Source: Chloroflexota bacterium
GTDB lineage: Bacteria > Chloroflexota > Ktedonobacteria > Ktedonobacterales > Ktedonobacteraceae
Length of the DNA: 7,359 bases
Assembly (NCBI GenBank): GCA_005881295.1
Contig: VBHS01000243.1
Location: forward strand, 1 to 7,359
Direction: 5' to 3'
How positions within the stretch are numbered: position 1 is the stretch's first letter; the number at the start of each line of letters is the position of its first letter. The notes below the pieces were generated by a model. The model was not told the DNA's origin, did no database searches, and was given only the letters and a program-made list of their open reading frames with translations. Both the position numbers and the translations under genes were made by a program. Shown here in pieces: positions 1 to 6,102 of this stretch.

Positions 1-1103
1 CAGAATAGGGAAAGCAAGAACAGTAAGCATGATGCACATAGACAAAAAAGCCCCAGGCCCAATGTCAATGCATGGATTGTGGTCAAGGATGTATTCTCTC
101 CGGGCAATGCTCCACCGATCGTACGCGGAGCTGCATAATGTAGATAGAAAGAGAGTTGATCTTTGAACAAGGAGAGGCGATCGTGATAATAGGGTTTTAA
201 AAGTGAATTGAGCGTTCGTAAATCCCCCAACTGTAGCACAAAGGTGAAGTTCGCCCAGTGGTGGGTAAGCCCCCAACGTATTGCCGGGGCCATGCCAATG
301 AGACACGTGGGTACGGCTACAAGAACAAGCAATAACCGCTTGAGAAACGAGCGCAGTGCAGGCCGAAAGTCTGCTTGATTTTGACTGTCCAATTGAGCAA
401 GTTCCACTATGCAGAACGCCACAACCCAGATAGTCGCCGCGAAAACGGCGGTGAGGATGAGCGGATTGACCCAGAAACCGAAACCAATAATAAAGCCGAT
501 ACCTGCCCAACGCCATCCCATCTCTTTATTTGATGCCCCTGCTCGCCAGCGTCTCGTCAGTCGAAAGACCGAGAGGAGCAGCAAGAGTATAAGCACAAAC
601 GCTTCAACATAACCACCCAGCGCGCGCATTTCAACCACCGTGTCATAGAGCGGCGGTACGGCTGCTATGAGCGCAGCAATCGTCTGAAAGAGCTGCCGGG
701 CGAATGGAGAAAGCTGCGCTGCGTCTGCCAGGGCCCCCGCCAACCTCCATGTCAGCCAGACCACGAGCAGCGAAAGCAGTATCGGTTCGGCACGCAACAT
801 CCACACAGAAGGACCGGCAATGGCGAAGAGAATCGCCATCAGGTAGGCCTCCAGGCTGCCCATATAGACCTGACCATAAAAGTAGTAGGGATGTTCCCCA
901 CGCAAAATATGCTCTGCCTGGATACCCACCACAGCCTCGTCCCCATCGATAATCCCATGTGTGTGGTAGGCTAACCAGATTCGTATGCCTAAAGCGAAAA
1001 GCAGGCAAAGCCAGAGTGGCGATAGTATAACAGTTTGCCAACGATTTTTTTGGGTTATACTGGTTATTTGTGAATGCCCCTTCTGCTGTGACAGATTCAA
1101 CAT
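1..1103 (-). CDS. GT-C type (family 39 / ArnT-like) membrane glycosyltransferase, 3'-truncated by the window edge
   Basis: An uninterrupted frame runs from ATG at 1103 to the left edge (367 codons, no stop); an in-frame TAA lies 17 codons upstream of the ATG. The protein is strongly hydrophobic. Candidate membrane spans are at about residues 25-46, 86-120, 139-151, 164-181, 200-233, 255-272 and 344-367. The first extracytoplasmic loop carries DGDEA (residues 53-57), then HPYYFYGQ (71-78) and YMGSLEA (80-86). An acidic pair at this place is the usual catalytic-loop signature of lipid-phosphate-sugar dependent GT-C enzymes (PMT/ArnT families). An R..GGY.E segment at 160-167 and GFWVNPLIL at 209-217 also fit bacterial family 39-like proteins. 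By family, such enzymes move a sugar from a polyprenyl carrier to a lipid, glycan or protein outside the membrane; substrate is unknown here. No good Shine-Dalgarno precedes the ATG. It sits 83 nt after the debranching-enzyme gene. The family call is by motif only. Confidence 0.8.
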   Translation of the reverse strand, partial: MLNLSQQKGHSQITSITQKNRWQTVILSPLWLCLLFALGIRIWLAYHTHGIIDGDEAVVGIQAEHILRGEHPYYFYGQVYMGSLEAYLMAILFAIAGPSVWMLRAEPILLSLLVVWLTWRLAGALADAAQLSPFARQLFQTIAALIAAVPPLYDTVVEMRALGGYVEAFVLILLLLLSVFRLTRRWRAGASNKEMGWRWAGIGFIIGFGFWVNPLILTAVFAATIWVVAFCIVELAQLDSQNQADFRPALRSFLKRLLLVLVAVPTCLIGMAPAIRWGLTHHWANFTFVLQLGDLRTLNSLLKPYYHDRLSLFKDQLSFYLHYAAPRTIGGALPGENTSLTTIHALTLGLGLFCLCASCLLFLLSLF

Positions 1104-1186
1104 TTTGTTCTTAAAATACGCATCTAAAGTTGCAAAATCCTCTAGCCCGATTGTTTATTCACTTATCGTATCATACGGTCGATTTT

Positions 1187-3403
1187 CTACTCGGTAGTCA
1201 ATAACCAGCATCGCAATACCTCAGCAACGCTCCATGCCTGTGCAAAACATCCCGCCGGTGTATAAGGTGGCTCTGGTTCCGCTGCCTCACTGATCGTTCC
1301 CAGGCATGTACTCCATAATTGCTTGATGATCGGCTGCAGCAGCTCGCGTACAGCGTGTAGATCATTGTTTAAGCGCAGGTGGACATCTATATACGGCCCG
1401 ATTAACCATTGCCATACCGTACCTTGATGATAAGCCGCATCGCGTTCTTTGCGATTCCCTTTGAATTGAGGATGATACTTCGGGTCATCAGGACTGAGTG
1501 AGCGCAAACCAGCGGGCGTGAGTAAATGTTCGGTTACCCTCTGCAAAATAGCCTGGATCTGAGCATCAGTGAGGAGGTCACGCGTCAGTGACGCGGCAAA
1601 TAACTGGTTAGGGCGCAGCGAAGCATCGTTTTTCCCGGCTGTCCCCTCCACATCGACCACGTCATAGAGATGGCCTCCCTCTTCGTACCAGAAGCGTGCG
1701 GCAAAATTCTGGCGGACCTGGGAACGCAATTGACCGTACAGCGTCGCGTCTGTGGAGAGACGTACCGCCCAGCTCTCCATAAGACTGAGGGTATTGTACC
1801 AGAGCGCGTTGACCTCTACTGGCTTCCCACGACGCGGTGTAACAACCAAATCGTCAACTTTCGCATCCATCCACGTCAGTTGTACCCCTGGCGCCCCGGC
1901 ATGTAGTAAGCCATCTCGCGGATCGATACCAATACCATATTTTGTTCCCCGTACATGCCAGTCAATAATACTACTGAGCGTCGGGAAGAGCTCTTTTAGT
2001 AGAGGCCAATCCCCTGATGCCGTAAGGTAAGTATGCAATGCATGGAACATCCACAGCGTTGCATCCGCTGTATTATATTCGGGAGCTTCACCAGTGTCGG
2101 GAAAACGATTCGGAATGAGCCCATCTTGAGTGAATGATGCAAAGGCCCTTAGCAAACCTTTCGCCTCACTATACCTTCCTGTGCTCAACAGCAATCCTGG
2201 CAGCGAGATCATACTGTCTCGTCCCCAGTCAGAGAACCATGGATATCCGGCGATCACCGTTTTTCTATCGGGTGTCAGGCGGAAAACCGGTTTCCCTTTC
2301 TTCATTCCCGCCGTCTGTTCAGGGCGAGCCACAATAAACTGATCCGCTGCAACAACCAGTCGGGCCAACACAGGATCTTGCTGAGGAAGGTTGACTGCTG
2401 AGCTATTGGCTACTGCCAGGAGTTGCTGCTTGCGGCGATGATGACGCAGTAAAGCCTGAGTCACACTGTCTTCGTGGTGTACCCCAACAAACTCGCCGAA
2501 CGGCTCAGGCTCGGCGCTAAGTACCAGTGTCGTCCGCATTCCAGGGGTAAGTTGTATTCGGAAATATCCCGGCTGATACACATCCTCGTGATCAGGAAGT
2601 CCTCGCTCTCTTTCGCGACGATGGAATACGTTCCAATACCACTCGCCGGTTGGAGTGAAATGTGCTGAGGGTCCTGCGATCATCGTAATAGCGATAGCGT
2701 CCTCATTGGCACGTACCCGACAGTACTCTCCCTCGTTTTCCACCAGGAAATGCCAGTCGGGTGATCCCTGGGTCGCGCTGTGATGATCGCGATAAACGCA
2801 GAAAGGGTACAACGCCAGCGTCAGTTCATCGGTTCTCCTTTCACTACCTTCGTCGAATGCTCCATGCAACATATACTGCACATATGTCGTATTCTGTCCA
2901 TACTCCATCCAGATGCGCTTTTCAAGTGTCAGCATACCTTCCAACTCATATGTAAAACAGGGAATATCTCCTTCAAGCGCGACCTTCGCAAGATACTTAT
3001 ACCCTTGAGGATCGATAGTACCATCCTGGTACTCATTCACGCCCAGTTTCAGCGTGAGCCCATCGGGGAAAGTAACCGTCTCATCTATTTTCGTCACCAG
3101 CACGGTGCGTTCGACAGGGGGTCGTAGTGCCGCCACCAGGAGACCATGATAACTGCGTGTTGTCGCACCCTCGATTGAACCGGCAGCATACCCACCAAGG
3201 CCATTTGTGACGAGCCATTCACGGTCAAGCCCTACCTGCACATTTGCACAACTATCCCGCTCTACGTATAAATTCCATGCATTGGATGGCACTTGCCCTC
3301 TCTCTCCCGTATCCTGTTCGCTTACCATAAGATAAATTCCCCTGGTGTTTCTAGCGGCGTTTTCTGCAACCAGGTCACCCACCTCTGAAGCCATGAACTT
3401 CAC
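1187..3403 (-). CDS. Glycogen debranching enzyme (amylo-alpha-1,6-glucosidase, GH133 type)
   Basis: 738 residues from GTG at 3403, full length for the archaeal/bacterial two-domain debranching enzymes. The N-terminal domain (about residues 60-290) starts with the family signature EWLVTNGLGGYAAG (62-75) and TRSYHGLLVAAL (82-93). The C-terminal alpha-barrel domain (about 315-735) has GYPWFSDWGRDSMISLPG (386-403), LTWMDAKV (509-516), VTPRRGKPVEVNALWYN (521-537), QGTVWQWLIGPY (660-671) and AGCFAQAWSVAEVL (717-730). By family it hydrolyses alpha-1,6 branch points in glycogen or its limit dextrins in the cytoplasm; the acidic residues in DWGRD and TWMD are the likely active-site ones. The start is uncertain. 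GTG 3403 (3 nt after the aminotransferase stop) and ATG 3394 have weak ribosome sites, while ATG 3328 (residue 26) has AGGGGA 9 nt upstream and lies well before the first conserved residues, giving 713 residues. No frameshift or missing motif is seen. Confidence 0.93.
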   Translation of the reverse strand: MKFMASEVGDLVAENAARNTRGIYLMVSEQDTGERGQVPSNAWNLYVERDSCANVQVGLDREWLVTNGLGGYAAGSIEGATTRSYHGLLVAALRPPVERTVLVTKIDETVTFPDGLTLKLGVNEYQDGTIDPQGYKYLAKVALEGDIPCFTYELEGMLTLEKRIWMEYGQNTTYVQYMLHGAFDEGSERRTDELTLALYPFCVYRDHHSATQGSPDWHFLVENEGEYCRVRANEDAIAITMIAGPSAHFTPTGEWYWNVFHRRERERGLPDHEDVYQPGYFRIQLTPGMRTTLVLSAEPEPFGEFVGVHHEDSVTQALLRHHRRKQQLLAVANSSAVNLPQQDPVLARLVVAADQFIVARPEQTAGMKKGKPVFRLTPDRKTVIAGYPWFSDWGRDSMISLPGLLLSTGRYSEAKGLLRAFASFTQDGLIPNRFPDTGEAPEYNTADATLWMFHALHTYLTASGDWPLLKELFPTLSSIIDWHVRGTKYGIGIDPRDGLLHAGAPGVQLTWMDAKVDDLVVTPRRGKPVEVNALWYNTLSLMESWAVRLSTDATLYGQLRSQVRQNFAARFWYEEGGHLYDVVDVEGTAGKNDASLRPNQLFAASLTRDLLTDAQIQAILQRVTEHLLTPAGLRSLSPDDPKYHPQFKGNRKERDAAYHQGTVWQWLIGPYIDVHLRLNNDLHAVRELLQPIIKQLWSTCLGTISEAAEPEPPYTPAGCFAQAWSVAEVLRCWLLTTE
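3338..3343 (-). promoter_or_regulatory. Candidate Shine-Dalgarno AGGGGA supporting the internal start of the debranching enzyme at 3328
   Basis: On the minus strand AGGGGA is followed by nine bases and then ATG at 3328. This is a better ribosome-binding context than those in front of GTG 3403 or ATG 3394. It argues for a start that trims 25 residues of non-conserved sequence. The evidence is spacing and complementarity to the 16S 3' end only. Confidence 0.45.
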
Positions 3404-3406
3404 CAG

Positions 3407-4570
3407 CTACCCAGCCAAAGCCGTTTTCATCCGTTGCAATGCTGCCTCAATTCGCTCTTCGGGTACGGTAAGAGAAATCCGCACATAGCCTTCCCCGGCA
3501 TCGCCAAAATTAGTACCCGGTGTCACAAAAACACCCGTTTTGTCAAAGAGCCAGTTGGCGAAATCTCGTGATGTGAATCCCCTGGGTACTGCGGCCCAGA
3601 CATAGAGACCTGCCCCTGGCGTTTGCGTGCGCATACCGATAGCATTACATCCTGCCACCAGTACATCGCGACGTTGTCGGTATATCGCGTTCCGTTGCTC
3701 TATCCAGGACACTGGCAGTTGGAGCGCCTCAATCGCCGCGTACTGCACAGGTCGGAACATTCCACTGTCAATATTGCTTTTCAGGCGACTTACCGCCTCG
3801 ACCAGTTCAGCATTGCCCACTGCCATGCCTACACGGAATCCCGCCATATTATACGTCTTACTCAGGGAATGTAGTTCAACTGCTACTTCGCTGGCCCCTG
3901 GAATTTGCAGGATACTCATAGGACGAAAATCGTCAAAGTAAACTTCCGCGTAGGCCATATCATGAATTATGGCCAGGTTATGGCGCTGAGCAAATGCAAC
4001 AACCTCTTCAAAAAAGCGTCGGTTGGCACATGCCGCGGTCGGATTATTTGGATAGTTTAGCCACAGCAGGCGCGACTTTGCCAGCACATCCTGTGGAATT
4101 TTATCCAGTTCCGGGAGATAACCATTCTCTTCCACGAGAGGCAGCATATAAGGTTCTGCCCCAACACTTGTGCTCGCCGTGATGTAGACGGGATAGTATG
4201 GGTCTGGAATAAGTGAGATATCCCCTGCATTGAGTACGGCTGCCGCGCTGTAGACCAGTCCCTCTTTTGAGCCGAGCAACGGTAAGATATCGTGTTCCGG
4301 TGTCAGGCGCACAGCAAATCGTCTCTCAAACCATGCCGCGATAGCCTCATGTAGTGCACGCATGCCGGCATACTCTGGATAGCGTGTATTCTCCGGATTC
4401 TGCAGCGCCGAGCACAGGCGGTCAATCACTGCCTGGGGCGCGGGCAAGTCAGGATCGCCCATGGAGAGACTGATAACGTCAACGCCAGCGGCCCTGCGTT
4501 CAGCTATCCTCTTCTTAGCATCGGCAAAATGATATGGTGGTAAATCTTGAATTAAGCGCGATAATTGCAA
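3407..4570 (-). CDS. dapL: Class I/II PLP-dependent aminotransferase, LL-diaminopimelate aminotransferase-like
   Basis: 387 residues, the usual length for fold-type I aminotransferases. Visible features in order: SMGDPDLPAP (36-45) at the substrate entrance; YPEYAGMRALHEA (64-76); GSKEG (100-104) and DPYYPVY (123-129) around the cofactor; NYPNNPT (172-178) with the Asn that contacts the PLP ring; DMAYAEVYFD (204-213) with Asp204 and Tyr207; HSLSKTYNMAGFRVG (234-248) with Lys238 as the Schiff-base lysine and Arg246 near the phosphate; GYVRISLT (361-368) with Arg364 for the substrate carboxylate. The SLSKTYNM-G-R-G version is common in proteins annotated as LL-diaminopimelate aminotransferase, which makes LL-2,6-diaminopimelate from tetrahydrodipicolinate in one step for lysine and peptidoglycan. 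Alanine, aspartate or N-succinyl-DAP aminotransferase activity cannot be ruled out from sequence alone, so the symbol is tentative. The start is TTG at 4570, chosen for its Shine-Dalgarno, 17 nt after the polA stop. Confidence 0.85.
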   Translation of the reverse strand: MQLSRLIQDLPPYHFADAKKRIAERRAAGVDVISLSMGDPDLPAPQAVIDRLCSALQNPENTRYPEYAGMRALHEAIAAWFERRFAVRLTPEHDILPLLGSKEGLVYSAAAVLNAGDISLIPDPYYPVYITASTSVGAEPYMLPLVEENGYLPELDKIPQDVLAKSRLLWLNYPNNPTAACANRRFFEEVVAFAQRHNLAIIHDMAYAEVYFDDFRPMSILQIPGASEVAVELHSLSKTYNMAGFRVGMAVGNAELVEAVSRLKSNIDSGMFRPVQYAAIEALQLPVSWIEQRNAIYRQRRDVLVAGCNAIGMRTQTPGAGLYVWAAVPRGFTSRDFANWLFDKTGVFVTPGTNFGDAGEGYVRISLTVPEERIEAALQRMKTALAG

Positions 4571-4578
4571 AACTACTG

Positions 4579-4586
4579 CTCCTTCT
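4579..4586 (-). promoter_or_regulatory. Strong Shine-Dalgarno AGAAGGAG fixing a TTG start for the aminotransferase
   Basis: AGAAGGAG on the minus strand begins directly after the polA TAA and ends eight bases before TTG at 4570. No ATG or GTG with comparable spacing exists in frame, and the conserved N-terminal helix follows directly. This supports TTG initiation and translational linkage to polA in one transcript. Confidence 0.8.
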
Positions 4587-4587
4587 A

Positions 4588-6102
4588 TTATTCCATTGGT
4601 TCCGCTTCGTACCAGTTTCTTCCCACTTTCATCTCGACCTTTATTGGTACATCAAGCCTGGCTACGCCCTCCATCATGCCCTTTATCAGGCGTTTGACTC
4701 GCTCAAGCTCCTCGACAGCGACCTCGAAGACAAGTTCATCATGCACCTGTAAAATCATCCTCGTCTTCAGTTTCCTCTTCTCCAGCTCATTTTGGATGCG
4801 AATCATCGCTATTTTGATCAAATCGGCATTGCCACCCTGAATGGGCATATTAATGGCTTCACGTTCGAGTGCCAGGCGCTCATTAAATGCCAGTGTCCGC
4901 ATTTCTGGAAAGAAGCGCTTCCTCCCGAAAAGTGTGTTGACATAACCCTGGATGCGTGCCTGGTTAAGTGTGCTATCCACGTAGCCCTTGATGTTCGGAA
5001 AGGTCTCGTGGTAACGTTTGATGAATTCTGACGCTTCGCTATTGCTCATCCCGGTAATTTGTGCCAGGCCAAAGGCCGATTGCCCGTAGAGGACCGCGTA
5101 CACCACCGTCTTTGCCAGCCTGCGCTGACCTTTCGTTACTTCTGCAACAGGGATATTGAAGAGAGAGGCCGCCGTGATCGTATGGATATCCTCGCCTTTG
5201 CTAAATGCCTCAACCAGCCGTGGTTCATGCGTAATATGCGCCAGGATACGTAACTCGAACTGTGAGTAGTCGGCGGTGAGCAAGACAAAACTCGGATCAG
5301 CAATGAAGGCGCGACGAATCTGCCGTCCCACCTCTGTGCGCACAGGAATATTCTGGAGGTTCGGGTTGCTTGATGAAAGGCGACCGCTTGAAGCCACCGT
5401 CTGATTGAAAGATGTATGTACCCGGCCTGTCAGAGGATCCATCAGTGCCAGCAAGCCATCAACATAGGTCGATTTGAGTTTGGTTAACTGGCGATACTCC
5501 AGCAAGTAATCGACCATCGGGTGTTTTCCGCGAAGACTCTCTATCACATCTGCGCTGACCGAATAACCCGTCTTTGTCTTCCTGCCCGAAGGCAGCTTCA
5601 GTTCTCCAAAAAGAATATCCCCAAGCTGCTTCGTTGAGTTGATATTGAAATGATGGCCCACAGTATCATAAATTTCATGTTCGAGCACTCTAATCTGTTC
5701 GGCGAGTGTTCTCTCTAATTCAGCTAGAAACGCGGCATCGAGGGCTACTCCATACATCTCCATTTTGAGCAGGACAGGTAGTAGAGGCAACTCAATACTG
5801 TTGTAGAGGTTCATTAAACTGTGGCGGCGTAACTCACTTTTAATAGGCTCGACCAGGCGCAAGGTCATATCGGCATCAGCGCCGGCATAGTCCGCTGCAA
5901 GACGTATCGGTACCTGTGCCATACTGATCATTTTACTGCCTGTGCCTATCAGCTGTGAAATGGGCGTCATGACAATACCCAACCGCTGGAAAACCTGGTC
6001 TTTGAGCCCCAATCCACGTCTCCCTGGATCAGTAAGATAAGCTCCTAACATCGTATCAACGCTGCCATGCTGATCGAAATCCCTACCAGGTCTGCGTGCC
6101 AC
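4588..6102 (-). CDS. polA: DNA polymerase I, C-terminal part: end of the exonuclease-like domain and full polymerase domain
   Basis: The first genuine residues are VDTML (15-19 counting from the GTG at 6102); residues 1-14 are out-of-frame read-through, so 6102 is probably not a real start. Seen in order: Exo III YAGAD (72-76); thumb; SGRLSSSNPNLQNIP (239-253); motif A TADYSQFELR (276-285) with catalytic Asp278; O-helix RRLAKTVVYAVLYG (327-340) with Arg327 and Lys331 for dNTP phosphates and Tyr335 where E. coli has Phe762; NMPIQGGNADLIK (418-430), against QGTAAD in most relatives; motif C LQVHDELVFE (451-460) with Asp455. The C-terminus ends normally with VGRNWYEAEPME and TAA at 4588. The polymerase domain is complete with both metal-binding Asp residues. 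No Shine-Dalgarno is seen before 6102 or before ATG 6051, so independent translation is doubtful. Confidence 0.92.
   Translation of the reverse strand: MARRPGRDFDQHGSVDTMLGAYLTDPGRRGLGLKDQVFQRLGIVMTPISQLIGTGSKMISMAQVPIRLAADYAGADADMTLRLVEPIKSELRRHSLMNLYNSIELPLLPVLLKMEMYGVALDAAFLAELERTLAEQIRVLEHEIYDTVGHHFNINSTKQLGDILFGELKLPSGRKTKTGYSVSADVIESLRGKHPMVDYLLEYRQLTKLKSTYVDGLLALMDPLTGRVHTSFNQTVASSGRLSSSNPNLQNIPVRTEVGRQIRRAFIADPSFVLLTADYSQFELRILAHITHEPRLVEAFSKGEDIHTITAASLFNIPVAEVTKGQRRLAKTVVYAVLYGQSAFGLAQITGMSNSEASEFIKRYHETFPNIKGYVDSTLNQARIQGYVNTLFGRKRFFPEMRTLAFNERLALEREAINMPIQGGNADLIKIAMIRIQNELEKRKLKTRMILQVHDELVFEVAVEELERVKRLIKGMMEGVARLDVPIKVEMKVGRNWYEAEPME
5083..5124 (-). other. PolA O-helix (motif B) with natural Tyr at the ddNTP-discrimination position
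   Basis: The segment reads RRLAKTVVYAVLYG. Aligned by eye with E. coli (RRSAKAINFGLIYG) and Taq (RRAAKTINFGVLYG), the Phe that blocks dideoxynucleotide use is Tyr here (codon TAC, 5098-5100). The invariant Arg, Lys and second Tyr are kept. The neighbouring Asn and Gly are Val and Ala. Confidence 0.85.

Noticed and set aside
643..1041. 132-codon minus-strand frame inside the left 1.1 kb
   Set aside because: It is out of frame with the long membrane-protein frame; its Gly/Arg/Cys-rich sequence has no fold-like pattern.
1167..1177. Small palindrome CGTAT-G-ATACG in the 83-nt gap
   Set aside because: Arms are only 5 bp with a 1-nt centre and no T-run follows; too short for a terminator and expected by chance.
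1170..1201. Possible sigma-70 promoter (TTGACT and TATGAT) at the end of the debranching-enzyme gene, directed at the glycosyltransferase
   Set aside because: Both hexamers match 5 of 6, but the spacer is 20 nt, outside the usual 16-18, so I do not call it.
2780..3127. Plus-strand 115-codon frame opposite the debranching enzyme
   Set aside because: It is a shadow of the conserved minus-strand gene with no independent coding signs.
6045..6102. Programmed ribosomal frameshift joining the two polA frames
   Set aside because: No slippery heptamer is present, and a frameshift would not restore the roughly 60 missing residues.
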